Part shown: one piece after another, positions 1 to 7,330 of the stretch
Numbering within the stretch: the stretch's first letter is position 1
How the letters are laid out: each line of letters opens with the position of its first letter
Assembly (NCBI GenBank): GCA_938074135.1
Contig: CALJFL010000069.1
Coordinates: 1-9,166, forward strand
Length of the DNA stretch: 9,166 bases
Direction: 5' to 3'
From: an uncultured Halieaceae bacterium
Lineage (GTDB): Bacteria > Pseudomonadota > Gammaproteobacteria > Pseudomonadales > Halieaceae
Notes under the pieces: generated by a model
Databases searched by the model: none
What the model saw: the letters and a program-made list of their open reading frames with translations, nothing else
What the model was told of the DNA's origin: nothing
Made by a program: the position numbers and the translations under genes

Positions 1-958
1 GTTGCGATGCGGTTTCACGCTGATCGGGGTCGCTGACAAAGACGGCAACACAGGGGCTGGATTGTCCCTCGTGCCATTCACCTGTGGATACAGGGCGCAG
101 CACCAAGCCCAAATCGGCATGGCCGCCATCGCGGGGCACCCTCAGTGCGCGGACCAGTGAGGTCTCCCCGCGGTGCTGGGCCTCGATCACTTGTTCGACG
201 GCGGCTTGCAGCTCACGATTTATGTCTCGGCCCTCGACATGCAGGTGCTTGCCGTGCAGGGTCAGGCCGCCAGTTTCTTCCAATACAGCACGAGCCACGG
301 CATTGGTGTTGAGAACCCGCCCCTGCTCGTCCAGGATGATGGTGGCAACGGCCAATTGGTCTATGGCTCCGGCGTAGATGTCTCGCTCGGAAGTGGTGCG
401 GCTGAGTGTCGCGAAAATCTGGATGGCGCGGCACAGGTGTGGGGTGATCCGGGCCAGTCTCTGCCGGTCCTGATCGTCGAATCGCGGCTCCTCACGTCGC
501 CGAGAAATGCGCAATCTGGCCAGCATGCCGCCGGGTTCCTGCGTATCAACCCCGAGTATGCGGAACAGGTTGATGGGCTGCAGGTATTGCTGGTAGTACT
601 CGGACACGACCAGTTCAGTATCTGGCAGCAGGTCTTCCAGGCTGATGACCTGATCAGGGGGTAGATTGATAAAAGGGTCCAGTGAAAAAAATTGTTCGCG
701 ATAGGCCGTCAGCTCCCAGTCGCTGGGGTCGCCCGATTCAGATTGGTCCTCGGTTATTCCCGGGTCCGGTCGCAGGCTGTTGAGAATCACGCCCCGGTCG
801 CCTTCCGCTGGTGGCCTTAACACCAGCGACACGACCTGGGCATCGAACATTTCTCGCAGCAGGGGCAGGGCACTTTGCCATGGCTTTTGTTCCAGCGCTC
901 CCTCGTAGATCAGCCCGATTAGGGTGTCATAGGCCTGATCAAAGTCCTCGATGCTCAT
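1..958 (-). CDS. PAS-like, probable LuxR-type transcriptional regulator, C-terminus cut by window edge
   Basis: An open frame runs from ATG at 958 to the left edge with no stop, giving 319 residues (MSIEDFDQAYDTLIGLIYEG...). Residues 1-180 form a conserved-looking sensory region (LLREMFDAQVVSLVLRPP near 33-50; SLDPFINLPPDQVISLEDLL around 92-111). Residues about 195-310 look like a PAS-type fold (LAVATIILDEQGRVLNTNAV ... VAVFVSDPDQ). This layout matches a family of about 380-residue regulators in Pseudomonas and marine gammaproteobacteria that end in a LuxR-type helix-turn-helix, which would begin almost at the edge and is not visible. The assignment as a DNA-binding regulator is therefore inference from the N-terminal part. 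The start follows the stop of the DUF1631/GGDEF/EAL gene by 22 bases, with no in-frame alternative start in the gap and no clear Shine-Dalgarno, so co-transcription and perhaps translational coupling are likely. The ligand and target genes are unknown. Confidence 0.72.
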   Translation of the reverse strand, partial: MSIEDFDQAYDTLIGLIYEGALEQKPWQSALPLLREMFDAQVVSLVLRPPAEGDRGVILNSLRPDPGITEDQSESGDPSDWELTAYREQFFSLDPFINLPPDQVISLEDLLPDTELVVSEYYQQYLQPINLFRILGVDTQEPGGMLARLRISRRREEPRFDDQDRQRLARITPHLCRAIQIFATLSRTTSERDIYAGAIDQLAVATIILDEQGRVLNTNAVARAVLEETGGLTLHGKHLHVEGRDINRELQAAVEQVIEAQHRGETSLVRALRVPRDGGHADLGLVLRPVSTGEWHEGQSSPCVAVFVSDPDQRETASQ

Positions 959-980
959 GGTTTGGCCGCGACCGATGGGC

Positions 981-3900
981 CTATTTCTCGATACTGGATA
1001 ATTCAGCTGCCACTTCCGTCAGCAGCTTGGGTCGGCCAACACCCCAACCCTGCAGGAAGTCGACGCCTATGGTGCGCAACTGTGCGACGATTTCCTCATT
1101 CTCGACCGATTCGGCAATGGTTTGCTGACCGAGGAAGTGGGCCAGGTCATTGATCGAGCGCGCCATGGCGAAGTCGTTGCGATTGCGGTGAATATTGGTG
1201 ATGAAAGTGCCGTCTATTTTCACGTAGTCCACCGGCAATTCCCGGAGGTAATTGTGACTGGCCAGTCCGGTGCCGAAGTCATCAATAGAAAACTTGCAGC
1301 CGATATTGCGGAAGGTGCGGACAAAGTCAGCCGCTTTGACCAGGTTGGAGATGGTACCCGTTTCGGTAATCTCAAAGCACAGTTTGCTGGTACCCACACC
1401 GAATTCGGAGATCTGCTCCAGCAGGTAATCCATAAAGGCGTCGTCAGTGACACTGGTGCCGGACAGGTTGATGGCGAGGTTGGGAACGATTTTCTGGGCA
1501 TCCATCAGGCTACTTATCCAGCTGAAGGCTTCCTTCACGACCCAGCGATCCACCATGCTCATGAAGCCGTAACGCTCAGCAGAGACGATGAAATCTTCCG
1601 GTGAGCCCAGCGATCCATCCGGATTGCTCAGACCGAGCAGCAGTTCGTAATGGGCTGACACTTCTTCGCCGCTGACTACGGTACTTTGCACGATTGGCTG
1701 TGCCCGCAGTACAAAGCGATCGGTGGCCAGCGCCTCTTCCAGGTCGAGCCGGCTTTGTTTCAGGTCTTTTTTGTGCTGCAGCAGTTGCGCCTGGTCTTCG
1801 GTGTACTCGATAACCCGGTTGCGACCCTTGTCTTTGGCGACCTGCATGGCTCCGCGAGCGGAGGCCAATACCTCCTCCACGCCGGCACTGGTTTCGGTGA
1901 GAGGCGCCACCCCTATGGACACGGTAAAGCTGACTTTTTCGTTTTCGATCTCGATGCTGCTGCCTTCGATATCGGCTCTTACTTTCTCCGCAAATTCGCT
2001 GGCTTTTTCCATACTGCGGTCTACCAGCAGGATTCCGAATTCGTCATCGCCAATGCGTGCCGAGGAGGTCTTCTTGCCATGCAGTTGCGACAACAGTTTG
2101 GCAAACTCCAGCAGTACCAGGTCACCGTTGACCTTGTCGTAAACCTCGTTGACCAGGCTGAACCGGTCGATGTTGATAAACAGCACGGCATCCTGCGAGG
2201 CTTTGCGTTGCGCGTGGCGCAGGGTGCGACGCATCTGCTCGAGGAAGGTGTCGCGGTTGATCAGTTTGGTCAGCGCATCGTGATTGCGTTCAAAGCTGAG
2301 CGTTTTTTGCACGTGCTCCAGCGTGCCGTACATGCTTTCGTCGACGACAGACATCTCATCGGCGGGTGCCGGTGGCTTGGCCCCTTTACTTAAGTGCCTG
2401 GCCAGCTGCACGTTGGTCATCTCGGCATTTTTCTGCCCGCGGTCATTAACGAAGATGAACCGGTCTTTCTCGGCACTGACCCAGGCCAGCTGCATTCGCT
2501 GTTTCTTACCGTTCTTGTCGCGGTAGTTAAGCCAGCTGCCAGTTTCAATTTCTTCTACCCGCCTGACCCAGCGGCGCAAGCGAGGCAACTCCTCGATGCG
2601 GGCTCTGCGCTGTTGCGGGGTGACAACCGGCGCCGGGCGCGCGATAGTCGTGGTAGACACCGCATGATTGCCAGCGATCGTCTCCTGTAACTCGTCCAGC
2701 ACAGCCTCATGGGCGACGTTAGATGGCAGCGCCGAGCTGATCTGCTGGCGGATCATGTCGATCAGCGGGGCAGCCTCAAGGCCGCGCTGCATTTGGGTGT
2801 CGCCGTCGACTTTGCCGAGCTGCTGCTCGGTCAGCCATCGTGATACCAGCTCCAGGGTCTTGGTTTGTTCATGCCAACTGCTGCTGTCCGGCCCCTCTTT
2901 CACATGGGTGAGCACCATCAGGTCACGCCAGCCAGTGTCTACCAGGTCTTTAAGCACCTTGGGTGCCTCCGGTGGGGTGATGTAGGCCCCCACCAGGTCT
3001 TCCACTGCCTGTCTGGATTGGGTCAGTTTCTCCTGGCCCTCCTGGGTACGCACTACCCGCTCGACGTTGCGGGTATGGGCCCGTTCCTGCTGTTCTGCCA
3101 GTTTGTCTATTTTGCCCAGGGCATCGTCGAAAACGGTGCTGTCCTGGTCGTATTCCTCGACGATCTGCTCAACGATTTCGCCTACCCGGCTCTCCAGCGC
3201 CCGGTTGGGGAAGTTTGCAGAGCCGGCCAGCTTGGACAGTTTATCGACCACTGCCCGGGCGGCATGGTTGCGGTCGAGGAAGAAACGGGGTTCCGTCAGT
3301 GCTAATTTGGCCAGTGGAATTTGCAGGTTCTCCAGCGTCGGTTTCAGCTGTGTGCTGACATCGAGTTGTGACCGAATTGTGCCGAACAGGTTATCGACAA
3401 GGTCCAGCTGGTTGAGACTGTCATCACTGAGCCCTGTGGTGTCTTCAAGACCACCAATCTGGCCACTGTTGGCTGCCAGGTATTCTCTCAGGGACGCAGC
3501 CTGTTGAACCTCGTTGCGCACTTCGGCGTTGCGTTGCAGTGCGCCGAGTGCCTTAGCGATGGCCTGCGGATCGGCCAGGTTGGCAGCGCCAGCCTGGCTG
3601 CCTTGCGCGCCTCCAGAAAGCCCGGCAGCTTGCCCCTCACTTTCGCGCCTGAAATTCAGCGCATCGATAACAGACCGGTATAAATTATCGGGATTGAGGC
3701 GCTCGGCGATCTTCTCGACGACACCTTCCACCACCTCATCGACCATGCGTCGGGGTTGCGCCTGATCCCTCTCGGGCCGACGATTGTCGGGGTCGGGCAT
3801 TTTGGCAGTCTCGACCCGCTCATTGCGCGCAGGCTCTTTTTGTTCCGCTGCCGGGGCTGGCTGCTCCCGCGGTAGTATCGGCTTGGCAGGCCTGTTGCGA

Positions 3901-4955
3901 TTGATTTCGGCCTGTTTGAGCAACGACCCCTTACTGATAATTTCTTCTTCTACCTGCGGGCGGATACCCTGCTGCGCCATACCGGCATTGAGCGGATTGT
4001 AATAGCTGTCCAGTTCGCGGACGAACTCGTCAACAAAATAATTAAAAATTTCGGGAATGGCCGCTTGTGGTATTTTTTGCCCGTCGACCGCGTTTTTAAA
4101 TGCCCGGCACAGCTCTTCGACATGTACCGGCAGGCGCACCGTCAGTGGATCGGCATCGATTAGCGTGGCAATACGAATGACTAATGCCTCCAGTGCCACC
4201 TGGTGCAACTCCTGGCCGATGCTTATCATGCGGTCAACGGCGAGGATATCCTCGAATTCGTTGATATCTACCAGGTCCAGTGAGCCGTCGGCCTGCTTCT
4301 GCCACTCGTGGCGTCCCCGCCTTGCCGGCGTCAGGTCGTCGTACAGTTCATCGATATGCTGCTTGAAATTATCAATAAGCTGGCGGCCATGACGTTTGAT
4401 TTCGTTGAGCGCCTCGTAGTACACATTGTGGCCGGAGGAGCTTTGCGGGCCGGTGGTGGAAAGATCAAACAGGTGGTCTGCCAGGTGCATGATGAATACC
4501 TGCAGCCGCTCGTCGAGCAGGGTGAGGCTCTGCGCTTGCAGACGTTGCAGTATTGCGGCGCGCTCGACATCAGAAAAGCGGCTCGGCTGCAACTCGGGGC
4601 TGTCGGCGGCGGGTTGCTGCTGAACGTTGGGAAGCAGTGCAGCGAGGCAGCGGCGGGTATCGGCGTTGTTGCTGTCGGCGATGCGAAGTTCAATGCCTTG
4701 CTCGGAATTGGTGTCGACCACGACTTGAAAGGCCAACGGTGCGCCGCTGTCTCCCAGCAACTGGTCGCAGTGCAGTTTGATATTAGCGCCTGTTGTCAGC
4801 CGCATGCGATTGGCCGCGCCTTCCAGGCTGGAATCTGTCGGTACCAGGGTCAGTTTGTCGGTACCGACCAGTGACAACTCACCGGCCACGCGAACTGCAT
4901 CATCCACCTCCAGGGAGGCGGTTAGAGCGTTAGACTGTCGGTGCTGTTCGGCCAT
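981..4955 (-). CDS. DUF1631 protein with C-terminal GGDEF and EAL domains (cyclic-di-GMP signalling)
   Basis: A 1324-residue cytoplasmic protein with no signal peptide or membrane segment. Order: a short beta-rich N-terminus (15-110, faintly PilZ-like but without RxxxR or D/NxSxxG motifs); a long helical DUF1631 region (about 130-780) interrupted by a Pro/Ala/Glu/Arg-rich linker at 350-405; a small beta-rich module (797-855, WLNYRDKNGKKQRMQLAWVS then FVNDRG) typical of the DUF1631 C-terminal part; GGDEF (890-1050); a short charged helix (1054-1078); EAL (1080-1315). In the GGDEF domain the metal Asp930 is present, the signature is GDDEF (969-973), and the RxxD I-site position reads GKKT. In the EAL domain E1104, N1163, E1195, D1225/D1226, K1246, E1282 and Q1302 match the catalytic set, but the usual ExLxR reads ELLLG. 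It is best viewed as a c-di-GMP phosphodiesterase or effector with a doubtful cyclase half; DUF1631 itself has no settled function. The ATG is chosen because a TAA lies in frame upstream with only CTG codons between. It has its own promoter and precedes the regulator at 958. Confidence 0.93.
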   Translation of the reverse strand: MAEQHRQSNALTASLEVDDAVRVAGELSLVGTDKLTLVPTDSSLEGAANRMRLTTGANIKLHCDQLLGDSGAPLAFQVVVDTNSEQGIELRIADSNNADTRRCLAALLPNVQQQPAADSPELQPSRFSDVERAAILQRLQAQSLTLLDERLQVFIMHLADHLFDLSTTGPQSSSGHNVYYEALNEIKRHGRQLIDNFKQHIDELYDDLTPARRGRHEWQKQADGSLDLVDINEFEDILAVDRMISIGQELHQVALEALVIRIATLIDADPLTVRLPVHVEELCRAFKNAVDGQKIPQAAIPEIFNYFVDEFVRELDSYYNPLNAGMAQQGIRPQVEEEIISKGSLLKQAEINRNRPAKPILPREQPAPAAEQKEPARNERVETAKMPDPDNRRPERDQAQPRRMVDEVVEGVVEKIAERLNPDNLYRSVIDALNFRRESEGQAAGLSGGAQGSQAGAANLADPQAIAKALGALQRNAEVRNEVQQAASLREYLAANSGQIGGLEDTTGLSDDSLNQLDLVDNLFGTIRSQLDVSTQLKPTLENLQIPLAKLALTEPRFFLDRNHAARAVVDKLSKLAGSANFPNRALESRVGEIVEQIVEEYDQDSTVFDDALGKIDKLAEQQERAHTRNVERVVRTQEGQEKLTQSRQAVEDLVGAYITPPEAPKVLKDLVDTGWRDLMVLTHVKEGPDSSSWHEQTKTLELVSRWLTEQQLGKVDGDTQMQRGLEAAPLIDMIRQQISSALPSNVAHEAVLDELQETIAGNHAVSTTTIARPAPVVTPQQRRARIEELPRLRRWVRRVEEIETGSWLNYRDKNGKKQRMQLAWVSAEKDRFIFVNDRGQKNAEMTNVQLARHLSKGAKPPAPADEMSVVDESMYGTLEHVQKTLSFERNHDALTKLINRDTFLEQMRRTLRHAQRKASQDAVLFINIDRFSLVNEVYDKVNGDLVLLEFAKLLSQLHGKKTSSARIGDDEFGILLVDRSMEKASEFAEKVRADIEGSSIEIENEKVSFTVSIGVAPLTETSAGVEEVLASARGAMQVAKDKGRNRVIEYTEDQAQLLQHKKDLKQSRLDLEEALATDRFVLRAQPIVQSTVVSGEEVSAHYELLLGLSNPDGSLGSPEDFIVSAERYGFMSMVDRWVVKEAFSWISSLMDAQKIVPNLAINLSGTSVTDDAFMDYLLEQISEFGVGTSKLCFEITETGTISNLVKAADFVRTFRNIGCKFSIDDFGTGLASHNYLRELPVDYVKIDGTFITNIHRNRNDFAMARSINDLAHFLGQQTIAESVENEEIVAQLRTIGVDFLQGWGVGRPKLLTEVAAELSSIEK

Positions 4956-5077
4956 CAGGTCTCGCGAATCGGGGGGCTGCAGTCGGCAAGCCGCAGTACC
5001 CGCTTAAGTCGGTGGACTGGTGCCGGAGCAGTATACCCCGAAGTCCTGACCGGACAAGCGCTGCACACCCTGATAGG
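4956..5077 (-). other. 122-base intergenic region and leader
   Basis: This gap between the kinase-fusion stop and the DUF1631 start is the longest non-coding stretch in the window. Apart from the promoter it contains only short, weak inverted repeats (CGGC/GCCG near 4988-4997). There is no strong stem followed by a U-run, so no intrinsic terminator is evident for the upstream gene. Ahead of the ATG at 4955 the only purine-rich element is GAG about 7 bases away, a weak ribosome-binding site. I see no small ORF or known riboswitch pattern. Confidence 0.5.
5030..5057 (-). promoter_or_regulatory. Predicted sigma70-type promoter for the DUF1631/GGDEF/EAL gene
   Basis: Read on the minus strand, a -35-like TTGTCC (5057-5052, 4 of 6 consensus bases) is followed after 16 bases by a -10-like TATACT (5035-5030, 5 of 6). 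Transcription would begin near 5023, giving a leader of about 68 bases before the ATG at 4955. The -35 lies about 20 bases past the stop of the kinase-fusion gene, so it would separate the two genes' expression without requiring a terminator. A 4-bp inverted repeat (GTCC/GGAC) overlaps the -35 but is too short to call an operator. The prediction is by motif match only. Confidence 0.5.
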
Positions 5078-7300
5078 TCACTGTTTTGGGGTTTTTTTCC
5101 GCTTTCCCTTCAGGGCTTTTTTAAGCCGCTGCTTGTTGTCGTAGTAATGGAAGGGTAGGCGCCACAAGGGGCTGAAAGCGCGGCCGTAGTGATCTTCGTA
5201 GGCAGCCATGAATGCCTCCCTGTCCCGCCAGCCCAACTTGTAGGCGATGCGGATCAGATCCTGTAGCCGGTGCCGTTCGCGCAGGCGGGAGCCGGGGCCA
5301 CGCCAGACCCAGGCCCGACCGATATCGATAACCATTGGCACGATGTCACCTGCCGCGTTGCGAGCCAGCAGCAAGTTGCCTGAGGACAGGTCCCGGTGCA
5401 CGATCTGACGGTTATGCATGTGGCAGACAAATCCGCTCAGTAAATCGAACCAGGCCGCCTTGTCCAGGCCACAGTAATCGGTAGCGCCGTCCCGGAAGGC
5501 CGCGTAGACAGTCCTGGCAGAGAAGCTGTCTGGAATGAATTCGCACAGGTACCAGGAGTCGCGGATGCCCGGAGAGTCTGGTCGCTCATAAAAGCACACC
5601 GGTAGCGGTGTTGCTACGCCGCGCCCGAGCATACTGCAGGCATTGTTCCAGTGGCGCCGGCCTTTGCTGGGACGAAAGCGATAGCTGAGCCGCTTGAAGC
5701 CGGTAACCCGGTTGAGTTTCACGGTGATCTCGCCGCCTCTGCCCCGGGGATCGGTGACGTTCCACAGTCGATTACGCGCATCACGCAGCACCCGTGTTTC
5801 GGGCAGGGTTGGAATGACCTGGGCCGACAACTGGCTGGCCTGGGCGAGATCCGCCGATTGCTGTTCACGACGCAGCATCAGGGCTCCCGTCCACTGTCGA
5901 TCAGCCATTGCGATGGACTGCTGAGCCGGTGTTGCCAGATGGACGATATTGTCGGCGACAGGGACAGCAAGCGTATCTGCCACCGCGTCGGCAAAGTGGA
6001 TGAATATAGGTCGTTCGCCGGCAACAGACTGCGCTGGCAGGCTTTCGCCTGCACTATCTGCAAAGCTGGCGGTTTCAAGGCTCGCAGGGCTGAACAGGCG
6101 GTCCAGCGGGTAGCTCTGGCCGTCGCGACACCAAAGGACAAACGCGGGGTCGTCATCTCCAGCCGCGAGTTTGAGCACGCTGACGCCATCGGGTTGGTGC
6201 AGTACGGGGGTGACCTGCTTACCCTGTAAGGTCCTGGCGGTGTGAGCCAGAGTGCGAAACGCTGGGGTAATGCTGAAATCTTCCGCCTGGCCGCGAACAC
6301 GCTGGTAGTAGGTGACCTGATCGATCACCGGGTAGTCGGGGCAGGCATCATCAATCAGGCCATCGCGATTGCAGATCAACGGTCCCCAGTAGACCCGGCG
6401 CAGGGCGCCGCTGGCGGCCGCCAGTAGCAGGTAGCGCAGCATGTAGTCAGCCTGTTTTTGTGCCGGCCAGGGCGAACGTCGGGCCGCCCGTTTGCTGGTC
6501 CAGCAGGTGTAGGTACATATCAGTTCGCTGCAGCCTCGCTGCCGTCCCAGCTGTGCCAGCACCCGCGCTTTTTTGACCAGGTTCAGTTTCAGGAGGGCTG
6601 TGGCGGCCCGGCCCAGAACCCGGTGATCAAATGCCTCTGGTTCGATGACCCGCTCGACAAACAGGTTGTCCGTGTGCACCGCCGGTGCCCGACCCAGGCG
6701 GCGGATAAAGGACAGAAAGGCAGCGTTGTAGAGGGGTTCGAAATCAGACACATTCGGCCCGGCCACCCTGACGCCAGCACTGGCAGCGCTGCGCAGGGCA
6801 ATGTCCCAGGCGACCAGAAACGTGCGGCCGGTAAAGCCCGACCAACGACCACGATTGGGGGTATTGCCTATCTCGAACAATTCAACGCGCTCGCCGTAGC
6901 GCTGGAAAACCTGGTCGAGGAATTGTTGCCAGCGCAACTGTGCAGCCGGATCTTCAGCCAGGCCCTCGGCTTCGGTCAATGGCGGGAAAACGTCCAGCAG
7001 GACCCGGTAGCCTGCGTCCAGCAGACGTTCCAGCAAGCGTTGCGCCGGACCCTCGAGGCTGTCGTAACTGAAGTCCATGCGCAGGTCCCGCAGCGCGAGC
7101 TCAGACAGTCGCTGGAGAATGAAATCGTCAACTGCAGGGTCTTCTGCAGGTGCCACATTGACGCCCAGAAAGTCAGCGGGCACGTCCTGTGTGGCAGGTA
7201 TCCACGAGTTGCCCAGCCAGCCCGGGGCCTGCGCAATGGCACGCAGGAAATCCAGTGCGGCGACGGGGTACCCGAACAGCGGATGCAACAGTTTATTCAA
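5078..7300 (-). CDS. Glycosidase-like barrel fused to WaaP/InaA-type lipopolysaccharide kinase domain
   Basis: A 740-residue protein. Residues about 40-340 resemble a clan GH-A (GH39/PslG-like) TIM barrel: FLGVNV (44-49), LLDAGYRVLLDVFPP (93-107), FEIGNTPNR (142-150), AGPNVSDFEP (180-189), YTCW (264-267) and VYWGPLI (303-309). Residues 345-450 look like the beta-sandwich that follows such barrels. Residues about 500-725 form a protein-kinase-like fold of the LPS (Kdo/heptose) kinase family: ATP-binding Lys528 in TVKLNR, catalytic loop HRDLSSGN (635-642; D637, N642) and metal-binding D659 in VIDIG. The usual GH-A acid/base Glu position is Thr147 and the expected nucleophile position is Tyr264, so hydrolysis looks unlikely. 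The tail (724-739) is very basic, which could favour membrane contact. Probable role: ATP-dependent phosphorylation of an LPS or polysaccharide sugar at the cytoplasmic face; the substrate is unknown. The start is TTG at 7300; an in-frame TAA lies 33 bases upstream with no ATG or GTG between. It follows the dehydrogenase by 30 bases, so co-transcription is plausible. Confidence 0.85.
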   Translation of the reverse strand: MNKLLHPLFGYPVAALDFLRAIAQAPGWLGNSWIPATQDVPADFLGVNVAPAEDPAVDDFILQRLSELALRDLRMDFSYDSLEGPAQRLLERLLDAGYRVLLDVFPPLTEAEGLAEDPAAQLRWQQFLDQVFQRYGERVELFEIGNTPNRGRWSGFTGRTFLVAWDIALRSAASAGVRVAGPNVSDFEPLYNAAFLSFIRRLGRAPAVHTDNLFVERVIEPEAFDHRVLGRAATALLKLNLVKKARVLAQLGRQRGCSELICTYTCWTSKRAARRSPWPAQKQADYMLRYLLLAAASGALRRVYWGPLICNRDGLIDDACPDYPVIDQVTYYQRVRGQAEDFSITPAFRTLAHTARTLQGKQVTPVLHQPDGVSVLKLAAGDDDPAFVLWCRDGQSYPLDRLFSPASLETASFADSAGESLPAQSVAGERPIFIHFADAVADTLAVPVADNIVHLATPAQQSIAMADRQWTGALMLRREQQSADLAQASQLSAQVIPTLPETRVLRDARNRLWNVTDPRGRGGEITVKLNRVTGFKRLSYRFRPSKGRRHWNNACSMLGRGVATPLPVCFYERPDSPGIRDSWYLCEFIPDSFSARTVYAAFRDGATDYCGLDKAAWFDLLSGFVCHMHNRQIVHRDLSSGNLLLARNAAGDIVPMVIDIGRAWVWRGPGSRLRERHRLQDLIRIAYKLGWRDREAFMAAYEDHYGRAFSPLWRLPFHYYDNKQRLKKALKGKRKKTPKQ

Positions 7301-7330
7301 ATGAAGTCCGGCGAGTCCCGGGTCCTGATG

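Noticed and set aside
173..664. Plus-strand open frame of 163 codons at the left end
   Set aside because: The minus-strand frame here is open from 958 to the edge and encodes a recognisable regulator; the plus-strand frame is its shadow.
1686..2393. A 235-codon plus-strand open frame inside the GGDEF region
   Set aside because: It lies wholly opposite a conserved domain-coding sequence and its translation shows no recognisable motif; it is a codon-bias shadow.
5040..5062. GTCC/GGAC inverted repeat overlapping the -35 element as an operator
   Set aside because: Only 4 bp per arm with a 5-base loop; such repeats are expected by chance.
5092..5098. Run of seven A (minus strand) near the end of the kinase-fusion gene, as a frameshift site or terminator
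   Set aside because: It is not in the X XXY YYZ phase needed for programmed slippage, encodes the basic tail, and is not preceded by a GC-rich stem.
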